From Hemicordylus capensis (Eukaryota > Chordata > Lepidosauria > Squamata > Cordylidae): a stretch of DNA of 64,000 nt. Of the stretch, positions 10,201-21,957 are shown in pieces. The notes below the pieces were generated by a model. It was not told the origin of the DNA, ran no database searches, and saw nothing but the letters and a program-made list of their open reading frames with translations. The position numbers were made by a program, and so were the translations under genes. Where the stretch lies: the NCBI RefSeq assembly GCF_027244095.1, contig NC_069669.1:2816501-2880500 (forward strand), given 5' to 3'. How positions within the stretch are numbered: the first letter of the stretch is position 1; every line of letters begins with the position of its first letter.

Positions 10201-11667
10201 TCCGAGAGCCCTTGCAAGTCGGCGCCCCAAGTAAAGACACCAACCCAATTCCAGGTTTTCCGCCTAAGAGAAACTCCAGGCCCAGGTTTTTATTCCTCCC
10301 GTCTCCCCCCTCCTGCCTCTCACTAAGGAGCTGTAACCAATACTGATAAGCTAACATCTTTCACCTGGGACACGGCTGCTGACAAAACCTGGCCTAGAGT
10401 CCATATTTCAGTGCTTCTTGCAGTGAACTCGGAGGATATACCCCCTGACTTTGAAACTGACATCCTTTGGCCAGATTTTATGGGAAGGCACGTGGCCAAC
10501 ACATCCAAAAGCCCAGTCCCGACGGCACCAGCCGCAGTAACATTTCCGAACTCTCTTTCTCTGCACTGGAGAGGCGAGGGCAGGTTGGGGTGAGGCCACA
10601 GAGGTTGTAGCAGAGAGAAGGAGGCAGCGTACCAGCGTTCTCCGCCGAAATGGTCTTTCTCTCAAAATGCCAGACTCTGAGAGCTCTCCAGCCCTCTTTT
10701 CTTTTTTCTGATCTGATCTATTTTTGCCTTCAGCAAACCTCATGGTGCGTGTGCGTGTATGTGTGTTTCTGTATATATATGTGCTCCGCGTGTAAAAAGA
10801 AGCGCCCCGACGTTTTTGAAACAATGCCATGTTGCTTTGGTTTGTTTGCTGGTTTGTTTTGCTTTTGTCGCCCCCACCCCACCCGCCGCCATATTTGCCG
10901 TCTTCCTCTCCCAGGTCTGACCCACACCTACCCCTCATGCTCAGGCAGGAAAGCTGGTGTCCGGCCAAGCTGTGATAAGGAGCTCGGGAGTAGAAAAGTC
11001 TTTGAGCCTCATGGAAAGCAGAACTGTGTAATTCCCTCTAGACTCGTCACCCACCTTCTCCGACATCAAAATTTCGAGGCGAATTTCAGGCTGTCTGCTG
11101 AAATTCGCGAAATTTTGCCAGTGGGAGCTCCCTGCATCCCTAATCCAATCCATCTTTGTAGCCTTTTGGTTGGCCACTTACAGCATGTCTAATGAGCCCT
11201 TGGAATCTTGGAGTGCATCAACATTACACTTGTCAACTAGCCCCAGCTGGGTTTGATTAACCCCATGGCATGTTGGCATTTCCTTCAAGTTGGGGGCATT
11301 TTTGTCTAGTTTAGCAGTGGGTGTTCACCGGGAGAAGCCCTTCCTGTACTGACTCCCAGGGCACACTGAGCTGGGTGCACTTGCTTCAATACGATGTTTT
11401 CCGTGTGCTACACAAACCACCACAAGCCAAAATGTGGGTGAGTGGCAGGTGTACCCAAGAGCTGAATTTAGCTGTAGAGCAACAGGTACTGGTTACGACT
11501 GGCATGGCAACTCAATACAGGGAGGGTTTTGTTTTTCCCATCCGTACTGCATGGTAGAACCATAATTCCATGTACCCAGTCCTTAGAAGCAGGGTTGGTT
11601 CTGCATTCCTCTCGAGGAACAGTGTTGCCATCCAAAGGAATGACTCCCAAAACACAGCCGCCAGTGG

Positions 11668-11724
11668 AGAGCTGGTCTTATGGTAACAAGCATGAATTGT
11701 CCCCTTTGCTAAGCAGGGCCCCAC
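11668..11724 (+). repeat. composite SINE, 5S-like head fragment
   Basis: GAGAGCTGGTCTTATGG through CCCCTTTGCTAAGCAGGG. Confidence 0.6.
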
Positions 11725-12247
11725 CATGCATAGGTGTTGTGGGGGGGCATCCCCCCCAGCTCCTGGGCCCTTGAATCCCCTTAATATTAATCTTCCAGTT
11801 AGAACAACTCTTGCTAACGCACCATGGTTTCAGTCACCTACGTAAGTTGCTCCTTGAGGGACCAGAAATTCCCAGAGGGGGAAAGCGGCAGAAAAGCAAA
11901 GCAGATGGGGAGGTTTTAGCCCCGCCTCCATCTCCCTTTTTGTGCTAAGCAAAGGGCAGCTGGATTTTGGGAACCACACAGGTTTACAAGGATTTCCCTT
12001 GTATAGCTGTTGAATTTCACCCAAGTGACTGAGGTGGTATGTCCTTAAAAGAATCGGCGGGGTGAACGGTCTCTGGCATCCTTCCCAGATGCACCAAACT
12101 TCACTGGTCTCTTCACTAGGAGGGGAAATCTGAGACTACTCAGATACTGACACATGAATGTCCTTTTTGCTGGCCCTTAGAGCCTTGTCACTAGCCCCTA
12201 CTGAGTACGGTCATATGACATCATCTCTGGTGATACCCATAGTGTGG

Positions 12248-12345
12248 GGGTCCTCAAACTTGGGTCCCTAGATATTGTTGGACTATAACTTCCAAGGGCC
12301 TTTGGCTATTGTGGTCGGGGATGATGGAAGCCATAGTCCAATATC
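12248..12345. repeat. hAT-like palindromic MITE, partial
   Basis: GGGTCCTCAAACTTGGGTCC, then GTTGGACTATAACTTCC and the start of the opposite arm. Confidence 0.55.
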
Positions 12346-12640
12346 ATCTCACTTTGACTGTTGCAACCTTCACCTCTCTGGTTTTTGGTTCTCACAACTT
12401 CATCCCCTTGCCTGTATTCAGAAGTGGGCTGCCAAAAGCATTCATCTCCCTTGTTGCTCTGCCCACAGGACACCTCTCCTGAAATCTCTATATGGCAGAC
12501 AGGGCTATCCTTAGAGAGCCCTGGCAGGGTATAAGGCCCGGGCAACTCAGTCAGTATACAGCCCCCTTCCAGATAATTTTAGTGGAGTGGGGCCTGGGGC
12601 AGTTGCCCTGCTTGCCCTGCCCTAAGGACAGCCCTCACTG

Positions 12641-12767
12641 CAGGGATTCGCAAATTTGGGTTCCCAATTGGACTATTAACTCCCAAAGGCCTTTGGCCAT
12701 TGTGGCTGGGGATGATGGGAGCTGTAGTCCAACAACATGTGGGGACTCAAGTTTGAGAACCCTACCG
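12641..12767. repeat. hAT-like palindromic MITE
   Basis: Two inverted arms around GGCCTTTGGCCATTGTGGC with GGGAGCTGTAGTCCAACAAC on the right. Confidence 0.65.
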
Positions 12768-13060
12768 TAGTGTGTTTGCTGTTTTCTTGGTTCAGCACTT
12801 TGAAGACAGAGGTGTGGGCAGCAGTACCTAAAATTAAAAAATAAAGAGGGAGGGATACTGATTTGACATGGTATCATGCACACCCTTCCCCTGCATGGAC
12901 TATAGAAAGCCTGTGGCTCTCCAACTCTGCTACAGAACTTAGGGACAAATGCTGTAGGAGCTGAGCATGGTTCTCACACACTGAAATCCATCTCCAATAC
13001 ACCAGAGGCCAGCAATATCTCCCATGCAGCCATTTGCTCTTAGGACACTGGGGAGTCACC

Positions 13061-13925
13061 TAAACCAAAGGTATTTTGAGACACGTTTCTTGCTGTTTTG
13101 TTTTTAAATCAACACTGAATTCGGGGTTTCAAGGAGCTGTCCCGGAGAAGCAAGTGGAGATTGGTTCAATATGTTGACCACTCTGGAATGGATCTGAGTA
13201 GAAGGTCCAAGGTGACCTCTCTTGTAAGCAATTGGGCATGGAAATGAACCCCTACCGAATAAATTTTAAGAACCTTAATTGTATAGAATGTATAGAGGTT
13301 TCAGGACTCCCATTTGAGAAGATGAACCCCTGCCTCCCATGCACTGCTCTCCAAATTGCTGATGTGACGGGGCAACTTTTCCTTTTCTGGGTCGGTCGCT
13401 TTCTGTTGCCCAGTGTTCAAAAGCAACCATGCCAAATCCTGCCCATGACCTGTCTGTTCATGGTCCTCTGTGCGCTCCACCGCCGTCATCACTCCACTTG
13501 CCATCTCGCCCAACGGCTTGCCCCTCAAGGTCTGCTGGCCACGAAACAGCCGTTTCAGAAGCACACCTTAGGAGGCCAGCTCGAGAAGCGCTCCTCTCCG
13601 CGGCCTTCCAGTTGCCCGCGGCCGTCTTTGACTGGCATCTTGTACATAATGACTGTAAAATGGCGAATCGTGTGTATGATATATTGACTCATTCTATAGT
13701 GTATATATATGTATACATATACATATATATATAATATATACGAAAGACTGTAAATGTTAAAACTAGTGTTCTTATTTAGTATAATGCTTCACACTGAAGA
13801 TTGTGTGTAACAAGCTGTTTCTAAAAGAAGTTTATTTTCCTTAAGAGTTAAAAAAAAAGAGAGAAAAGAAAAAAAATCAGGTCATTGCATTCAAAAACAT
13901 CAATAAAGATTCAACAATTGTTTTG
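13061..13925 (+). other. RAI1: RAI1 terminal 3'UTR (distal part)
   Basis: Repeat-free and AT-rich towards the end, with a TATATA-rich stretch at 13690-13740. Its downstream part looks like the well-conserved vertebrate RAI1 3'UTR, judged from memory. It lies 7 kb downstream of the ePHD exons on the same strand and ends at a canonical polyadenylation signal. Where the terminal exon begins is unresolved (10915 or later). Confidence 0.6.
13902..13907 (+). terminator. RAI1: RAI1 polyadenylation signal AATAAA
   Basis: Canonical AATAAA, followed within about 30 bases by a GT-rich stretch (TTGTTTTGG and TTTGTAG). Cleavage is expected near 13920-13930. Confidence 0.65.
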
Positions 13926-14935
13926 GACGTTTGTAGAGTCCCCTAGTAACCTATTTTTCTGCCTTCCCGGCCTGCGGAGGAGTCAGGAGAGGGCCGTATT
14001 AATCCGTTTACTAGAAGACATTAGAGCATAGGAAGCCATCAGGCCCCTGCCCAGCCCAGCCATTTTTCGACTGACGACCCCACACTTGAAATTCCCCTCA
14101 ACTGAGACCAAGATGGTTACCTGTTGGTGAGAGGAAAGCAAGTAATAGTGGCCATATTTCCAAGCAGAGGAAGATTTAAAGTGTTGGTAGGCTAGCCAAC
14201 ACTGAGAACAGTCTCTGCATTGCAGAAGATTTCAAGGTCGGGATGCGAGTGTGGGTGGGGAGAGAGGATGAGAGCTCAGGCCAGCAGAGGAGAAAGGGGG
14301 GCAAGCGGGGTCCTTGCCAGTACCCAGGGAGTTGGAACCTCCCCAATACTGCTTGAAGGATGGGGCTACAGATGAGACGTTTCCTCCCTACATCGACATT
14401 TTAGCCACTCTGATAGCAGCAGCCATCACAGAACCAGGTTTGTCCGACCACTGTGTTTTTCAACGGGAACCACTCTACCCATTGTTATATTTCTATGGAA
14501 CGCAAGGTTGTGTGCATAGATTTCCCAGGTCTCCCATCCAGGCATGTCCCAGACCTAGCCCTGCTTAGCTTCAGCAAGGAGTCTACATCATGTGCTTTCA
14601 GACCATTGCCTGAACATTCAGCTGCCCATTACATGGAGAGATAGTGATGTGCATGTAAGTGTCACCAGAAACAGCGGGTCTTCATCCAAAAGGGAACGGC
14701 TGCTGTTGAGGGTTAATTCGCCCACATTGGGTGGGCTTGATCATCCATATAAGCCCTGAATGGAGTCCAGCATCCTGTATCCCATAACCACCAACCAGCT
14801 GTCCCAATGGGAAGTCTACAAGCTTAGCATGAAGGCGAGATTCCTTTCCCACTCTTGCTCCTCAGCAAATTGCATCTACTGCCTAAGAACACAGCAATTA
14901 TATTCGGCTATCCCAGACTAGGCAGACCTCTATCA

Positions 14936-15111
14936 CAGGGGTTTCCAAGGTTGGCTCCCCGGATATGGTTGGACTACAACTCCCATCATTCCCAGCCACA
15001 ATGGCCTTTGTGGGGGAACAATATATGGGGACCCAGCTTGGCCATAGTGGCTGAGGAATGATGGGAGCTGTAGTCCAACAATATCCAAGGACCTTAGCTT
15101 GGGAACCCCTG
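14936..15111. repeat. hAT-like palindromic MITE
   Basis: Begins CAGGGGTTTCCAAGGTTGG and ends CTTGGGAACCCCTG. Flanked by CTCTATCA and GTCTACCA (6 of 8 match), an aged 8-bp target duplication typical of hAT. Confidence 0.7.
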
Positions 15112-15162
15112 GTCTACCAGTACAGGTGGTGGTGAAAATGGCAAGATTCTACCCCTCTGAGA

Positions 15163-15362
15163 CGGGGCCTTAGCTTAGTGGTAGAGCATCTGCTTTGCAT
15201 GCAGAAGGTCCCAGGTTCGATCCCTGGCAGCATTTCCAGGTAGATCTGGGGAAAATTCCTGCCTGAAACCTTGGAGAGCTGCTGACAGTCAGCGTAGACA
15301 ATACTGAGCTAGATGGACTGAGGGTCTGACTCTGTATAAGGCAGCTTCCTGTGTCCCGATGT
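15163..15362 (+). repeat. tRNA-derived SINE, nearly intact
   Basis: GGCCTTAGCTTAGTGGTAGA head, B box GGTTCGATCCC, and tail TAAGGCAGCTTCCTGTG. The best reference copy of this family in the window. Confidence 0.8.
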
Positions 15363-15455
15363 TCACAGCACTATGGAGAACAGCACTCCGTCCAAGCAGA
15401 ATCCCATCCCGTGTCAACAAAAACGTCACAGACTAAGATACATAAATAAGTAAGT

Positions 15456-15461
15456 TTTATT
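15456..15461 (-). terminator. SREBF1: SREBF1 polyadenylation signal AATAAA
   Basis: Minus-strand AATAAA preceded by a TTTTTTTGTACAG stretch. It is the first canonical signal in a plausible position downstream of the SREBF1 stop. Confidence 0.6.
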
Positions 15462-15879
15462 TCACTGTCTGTACAAAAAAAATCCCATTTCACACTATGA
15501 AAATAATATCTGCTGGGTCCCTCTAGTCCAAACTGATGCTGCTGGGAAGCCACTGAATATACATCCTGAATCAATGCCGAATCTGCTTTTTTGTTTCCTT
15601 TCCATTGGCCCAATAACTAGTCTTCAGTGGCATCATGCCTCTGAACATGGAGATCAAGACCTACTTGGGGTACAGGGATGGGGTGTGGGTAGGTATAGGG
15701 TGCCGTTTATATACAACACATTTACATATGACCTGCTTATAAAAGAGAAGCTGGGTATTCCTGGAGATTGCTTACAACTCATTCCCCTCACTCAGTCTTT
15801 TCTGCCATTACCAAGCCATTTAAATACCCATAATTGCTTCCAGGAGTCAACGGGAGACAGTTGCTGTTTCCTGGGACTC

Positions 15880-16062
15880 AGAAAACATAAGAAAAATCCT
15901 GCTAAATCAGGCCCAAGGCCTACCCAGCCTCCTGTTCCCCACAGTGGCCCACCAGATGCCCCTGAGACGCCCATAGGCAAGGACAGGCTCTCTCTCGCTG
16001 CGGCCCCCTTGCAACTGGTGTTTAGAGGCATCATGCCTCTGAGGCTGGAGGTGGGCTGGTAG
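15880..16062 (+). repeat. dispersed sauropsid repeat in SREBF1 3'UTR
   Basis: TGCTAAATCAGGCCCAAGG, CCCACCAGATGCCCCTGAG and GTTTAGAGGCATCATGCC; same family as 4415-4800. Confidence 0.6.
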
Positions 16063-17193
16063 CGATACAATTCTTTGAAACGGGGTCGCCACGTTTTCTT
16101 TCCTGGCAGGACTCCTGTGCTTTTAATCGCTGTTTGCCAGGTAGAACAGGTGGAATGATCCCCCCACCAGCATGGTATCTCCCTACCATGGGGCAGGGGA
16201 GCTGCTAAGTGAGGGAAAAACAATGAAAAACACAAGACCCAAGTGGGTTTCCCAGTGCCCAGACTGCGAGGAGGAAAGTTAGGGAGGGGGCTCTTCCACA
16301 GGAGACCCCTCCACTCTTCCCACTTTAACCAAATTCTGCCCCCTATGCTCTTCTAAGGACAGTAGCAAGCCATCAAGACAAGGCAGAGCCCCCGCCCTGT
16401 AATTTGAGCACTGCGCTCCTCACGGCAGTTTTATCAAGGGGGGAAGTTACCTCATTGACACTTTCCCCACCTAAAAAAACCAAAATAAGATGCTGTCAGG
16501 CAAATAGTGCTTTGTCACGCGGCCAAGTCTTGCTGGGAGATGGAGGAGCAGGAAGCAGACCAGACAACTCACAGCTATCCACCGACATATGGCCAAGAGA
16601 GGCAGATGGGCAGCCTGCAACGCTGAGAAGCAGCCACCAGGGGGCCCCCCTGCCTTACCATCGGCTGCCAAGAGGAGGAGGAAGGTTCCCGGAGGGGAGG
16701 AAGGCTCCGTGGCCAAGAGGCTGACGGATATGAAGCCTGGCTAGGGTAGGCAAGGAGCCCACGTGAAGTGAGTGTGCATTTCAGAGAGGAACATCGGGGC
16801 AGACCTCTTCCTCAAGCTGCCTAGAGGGGACGGAGCACCTCACCGGCTGGCTACAGCCCAGCCAAGGAGACGAGCCTCCAAGGAGGCGGCCTCACCCAGC
16901 CACTGACACCAGCGCTCCTTCCCCGTTTCACAGCAGGGGCAAGCAAAGACTCTAGGATCCTGGGCCGCCCCAAGGCAAGGGCCACGGCTCCCTTCCAAGT
17001 GGCACCGCCGCCGCCGCCTGCTCAGCACGCCACCGTGGGGAAGCCTTTCCGCAGAGGTCAGGGGAGGCAAGTTCGCCATCTCACAGGGAAGCGGGTCACC
17101 GAGAGAGAACCCGGGAGTCTGCAAGCCTAGCTCTTCTGAGAAACACACACACACACACCCTCGGAGGGGCCCTCCCATCCTGGGAGGGCCTCT

Positions 17194-17417
17194 CTAGCTG
17201 GAGGTGACGGTGGAGCCGCTGCCAAGCTTGATGATCATCTGCTGGCACTCCTGGAGAGTCCGCTTGTCCCCCAGTTTCTCCAAGGAGCGAGCGGCCTCGG
17301 CCAGCATGCCCACCCGCTGACCTGGCCCCAAGAGGAACACTGGGGGCAGGTAGGAGCAGGCCAGCAGCAGGGCCTCGGCCTGCTCCCGTGCCGTCGGGCG
17401 GCTCTCTTGTTCGCTGG
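17194..17417 (-). CDS. SREBF1: SREBF1 exon 19, last coding exon and stop
   Basis: [17 protein letters not shown], then [20 protein letters not shown], then [18 protein letters not shown] and TAG. The VTSS end is the same as in mammals. Confidence 0.97.
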
Positions 17418-20400
17418 CTGGAAGGGAAACAGAAGCACACCCTCAGGAGGGGCAGGAAGGCCGGCTGCAGCGACGACAAGGCTCAGCTCCGGGTCCCACC
17501 CCAAAGGAGGAGAGGCTTGCATATTAGCCCCACAGCTGCTGCCTCCAGGCCCTACTTAGCCCCACCCATCAGGCTAAGCTCCACCCCATATTGGCATACT
17601 GGCCCCACCCACCCCCCATGTGCCATGAAGCCCCACCCACATCACAGGGTGCTACGACTGCTCACTCACCTCCCTTGATGCTCGAGGCCCCCCTCCTGCG
17701 CAGGCTCCGGTCCAGCAGCTGGTGCGTTCGTGTGGGGCTGGCTCGCGCCATCAGCCGGGCAGTGGCTTCATGCAGAAAAACCTGGGGCCAAAACCCACAG
17801 AGTTGGCAACTGGCATAGATCCCAGAATTTGCATGAGCGTCGCTCTCCGTTTTCTAACAGAGCACAAAGCTCCTGGATCTGCTTATCAAAGCGCTGCATG
17901 GAGGATCGACAGATTTTTTGCTCGCCCTGCTAGCCAGCCAAAGACGTAAGGTCGCCAGGTCCTGGGCTCCTTGCCCAAGGAGCAGGGTCTCATGCCCGCC
18001 TCATGCTGCTTCTCCCAAACTAGGGAGAGAGCAGATACTGTCCTCACCGCTTGGAAGCTCCAAGTTCCTTGGAAGCAGGACACAGTTATGGGAAACAATC
18101 CCATAATCCCTCTCCCCAGAATAATTGAGGAGAGGGGTGTGGAACCATTCCCACAAGCTTGGATCTGGGGACAGGGGTGTGGGATCATTCCCACAACTGT
18201 GCCCCACTGCCAAGGAACCTGTAGGCCTCAAAGCCCCCTACAACTGCAGGAAGAGTGCCTATTCTGTGCTTAGTTCTGAGGTCAGGACAAAGACTCCCCA
18301 CAGGAAGGGGCAACACTCTCCATGGCAAGAGTGGCCCCCTGCTCCATGGTGCCCCACAGAGATCTTCTGCTTGCTTCTGCTTCTCAACCCTCTAACCTCT
18401 AAGGGACAACCCCACCAGCCCCACATCACTATCACAGGCCAAGTACTCCAGCCCTGCATGTGCACAAAGGCCTAGATTTGGTTTTGAAAGTCACCAGTGG
18501 TTGGTTCAATTCAAGGACTGGTCCAACCAGTATTCCCCAAAGCAGTGACTGGGCCTCAGGCCCGTGAGGAGCCCCTGGGCTGGCTCCCCTGCTAACTTGG
18601 CAAAGAGTGGCAATTCTCTTTATTTAGCAGAGGGAGAGCAACTGGCCCTCTCCATCCCCACCACAACATCCCTCCAGTGGCTGTTGCTAGTGTCTCTCTT
18701 CTGTTTCTTTTTCAGTCGTGAGCCCTTTGGGGACAGGGAGTCAGCGTTATTCATTTAGCACTTCTCCATGTAAACTCCTTTGGAAACTTTTGTTGAAAAG
18801 CGCTATATAAATATTTGTTGTTGTTGTTAGCAAAGGCTGAAGCCAGCAGGCCACGCTCACCCTGTGCATCGCCGGCCTGTCCGCCTGGGCCAAGCGCCGG
18901 AGACTGCTGAGGTCCTGGTGGAAGCCACGCAGCTCGAGGGCAGAGGCTTGGTAGGGGGTCCCATGGGGCTGAGTTGCCTGCATTTGCTGCTGCCACAACC
19001 TCGTGCGGGTGATGAGGAGCAGATCGCACAGGAGAAGCTGCACAGCCTGCGAGAAGGAAGAGAGGGCAGAAAGGGGTGAGCGGCCGGCAGAGGAGATGCT
19101 GCCCTCCTGAGCGACTCCAAGGGACTGAGAGCGGAGACCTCTCCGGTGAGATCGCACGGAGCAGTCACTGCAGAACAACTCCGGGCAGACACAGAGCTCT
19201 TAACAAAGCATTCTCATTGACTCGTTAGCCACCTCCACAACAAATTGTTCTCTGGGCGGCTTACAACACAACTTTAAAACATGAGATAAAAACATACAAC
19301 ACATGAATCGTAACAGACCAAAAAGGGGTGGGGGGGGGGAGGAAATAAATACAAAACCATTTAAAAGACTTTTTTCAAAATCAGATCAAAATTTGAAATG
19401 TAAGAAGGCCTGGGTGCACAAAAAGGTCTTCAACCTGGCATCTCAAAGAACAAAGTGATGGAACCAGGTGAAGCTCACTGGGGAGGCTCTTCCAGAGATG
19501 CGGTGCCAGCACCAAAAAGGCCCCCTCTCCCTGGGAGCCAACCGCCTCACCTCGCCTGGCAGGGGCACCTGGAGGAGGACTTCCGAAGAAGTTTTTAAGG
19601 TCCAGGTTATATGGATATATATATGGGGCAAGGGGCTCTCCCCGGGAACCCGGTCCCAAGCCATTGAGGGCTTGAAAGGTTGAAACCAGCACCTTGAAAT
19701 GGGCCGAGAGCCATTGAGCAACACACACAATAAGTAAAGAGAACAGATGCAGCCGGTGAGCAGATTCAACGCACTGCAGCAGAGAGAAACCGAGCTGCAG
19801 ATTCACGACACAATCCACACACATCGAACGCCTCCCCACGCCACACCCCTTCCTCTTCTTCCAGCAGGCCCCCAGCTGCTGTGGTGGCGAACGGCCGGTA
19901 GAGAGCTGCCTCAAGGCTGCACTGGAGGGGCATTGCACATCTCTGGCGGCACATGCAATGCAACTACAATGCACCCCTGCCACTGCCCCGTCCGCCGCGC
20001 CCTTGCCGGGCCTCCCCATAGCCTCTCGCTCCCGACTTCTGCCACTGGAGGGGAGCAGCCACCAGGCACCCTTGGGAGGCTGGAGACGGAAGTGTCCCAC
20101 CAGGCTGCCGGCCTGCGGGTGAATCGGTCCCTCAGCTCTGCCCCTGCCATGCCCCCACCCAAGGACATTGGAGAGGAGGGTGGGCAGGGGGACTTTCTAG
20201 AAAGTGGGGAGGCACCTGAGGAGCAGCAGGCCGGCGATTTGAATGGGGAGGTGGTTGAGACAGGCCAGGGTTCGTGTTTGGCACAGGAGGGGCCAGCAGG
20301 GCCGGGTGATTTTTGGAGAGAAGGGCCAGGATCTGAGCCAGAGACTGAACGGCCACGATCTCCTCGAGGACGCAGGCGGGAAATACGTCAACAGCAGGTC

Positions 20401-21914
20401 AGGGAATTATGGAGAAGTCGCCCACTGACAAGGTGGCAGCAGGAGCCGGATTGAATCGACGGCAGCGGGCGGGGGCGGAGTGTTGATTCAGTGCATGTGG
20501 CTGCTGACCATAAATTTGGCCGCCTGTGCCGCGAACCACCGGCTGGAAACCACACGTCTCATCTGCTTGGGGCTTTTGTCAGAGAGTTCTGTGACTCTGG
20601 AGTTTGGGCTTCTGAAGTTGACCGGAAAGCCGGGGTTATCAGCCATGTGTACTGGGTCTCCGGTGCTTTCACTCCTCGTTCCTGTATTCATGGTGAGACT
20701 GTTATAACTTACCCTTGATCAGTAAAGCGGAAGCTTGAGCTCCAGTTCCAACTGGCCATTGTGCCATCAATCTCTGGTCAGCTTCTTCAGTCGAGTGAGC
20801 TCGTGACAGCCCGGGCTTCTTAGCCCCACCCACTCAGCACTTGGCTCCTCCCAGGCTCTAAGCCCCACCCCCTAAAGCATACACATTGGCCCACATACCA
20901 GTAGGAAGAACCTATGAGAGAAATTGGGGGTTATCAGTCCTGAAATTGGCTGGAGTTGCCTCTAGGGAGGCCCACCGAGGCTCTGCTCTCTTTCCACAAA
21001 AGTGTGGAAGAAGAGGGTGGCTTTGAAAGAGGGCTTCTTTCCCAGGGAGCATGCCAAGAGGGCTGAAGCTCAACTAGTATTCCCTGCACACTGGGCCAAG
21101 TGGCACCTTTCAGAGTGGAAGCTATCTTCTGTTAAGCGGGGGAGAATAACCGGCCGTGTTCAGCCCAGTCCAGGATCCCACCCAGTGGCTGTTGCTGCCG
21201 TTTCCTTTATAACAGTACAAAAAAACAAAGCAGGGTATGAATCTAATCCAAGAGGTAAAGCAAAGCAATGCAAAAGATCAGGGGAAACTGTAATATGGTT
21301 CTCGCTTAATGACATATAGCTACAAAAGATAAGAATATAAATAGGTATTTTAAAAATAAAAGGTTAATAATGCTGCATAAAAATGCTGAAAACTTAAGGA
21401 TTGTTTTAAAAAGTCATCATACATTAGAAGTCCTCAGACATATGCTGGTTAGGTAATTAATTCAAGAATTGTAAAAGTCCTCAGACATATGTTGACCAGA
21501 TCTTGTGTGGTCTTGTAATTCCAGGTGAGTTTGAGTCCTTATAAAGTCAGCTGTGTTTCAAGTGATAGTCTTCCTCATATGTCTGAGGACTTTTATGATA
21601 CTTGAATTAATTACCTAACCAGAATACGTCTGAGGACTTTTCACGTATGTTGACTTTTTAAAACAATCCTTGTTAAATTTTCAGCATTTTTATGTGGCAT
21701 TATTAATCTTTATTATTAAAATACCCATTTATATTCTTATCTTTTGTAGGGATATATTATTAACCGAGGACCATATTACAGTTTTTCCTGCTCTTTTGTA
21801 TTGCTTAGGTTTCTTTTTGGCCTGTGAGCCCTTTGGGAGAAGGAACCGTTTTCTCACGCCTTTGCATGAGAAAGCCGTTTGGAGAACTTGTATATGCTGC
21901 GGAAAAGCAGCATA

Positions 21915-21957
<43 letters not shown>

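Larger units (their letters stand above)
6338..13060 (+). other. RAI1: RAI1 last intron and/or proximal 3'UTR
   Basis: No further family-like coding segment is recognisable here. A strong acceptor (pyrimidine tract then CTCCCAG) lies at 10914; in phase 0 it would add one Val codon and a TGA stop. That is a candidate terminal exon, not a proof. The interval holds degraded SINE and MITE pieces, a LINE-like tail at 7028-7200, TG/CA repeats, and a GC-rich stretch at 7.8-8.4 kb. The rest of 8.4-10.9 kb looks unique and non-coding to me. Confidence 0.5.
13930..15429. other. RAI1-SREBF1 convergent intergenic spacer
   Basis: About 1.5 kb between the inferred 3' ends of two convergent genes. It holds a palindromic hAT-like MITE (14936-15111) and an intact tRNA-type SINE (15163-15362). 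The remaining ~1 kb at 13.93-14.93 kb shows nothing I recognise. Confidence 0.6.
15430..17193 (-). other. SREBF1: SREBF1 3'UTR
   Basis: Runs from the stop codon to the AATAAA near 15456 on the minus strand with no further exon seen. A dispersed sauropsid repeat (about 15880-16062) is embedded in it, so the mature mRNA would carry that sequence. A CA run lies just 3' of the stop (17143-17158). Confidence 0.7.

Noticed and set aside
15163-15362. tRNA gene
   Set aside because: A and B boxes are present but belong to a SINE head with the family's body and tail; no cloverleaf with a clear anticodon arm and no terminator.
19747-20454. A 235-codon plus-strand frame in SREBF1 intron 16
   Set aside because: It runs antisense through the mir-33 hairpin and then into an LTR-like remnant; composition is arbitrary and no family is recognisable.
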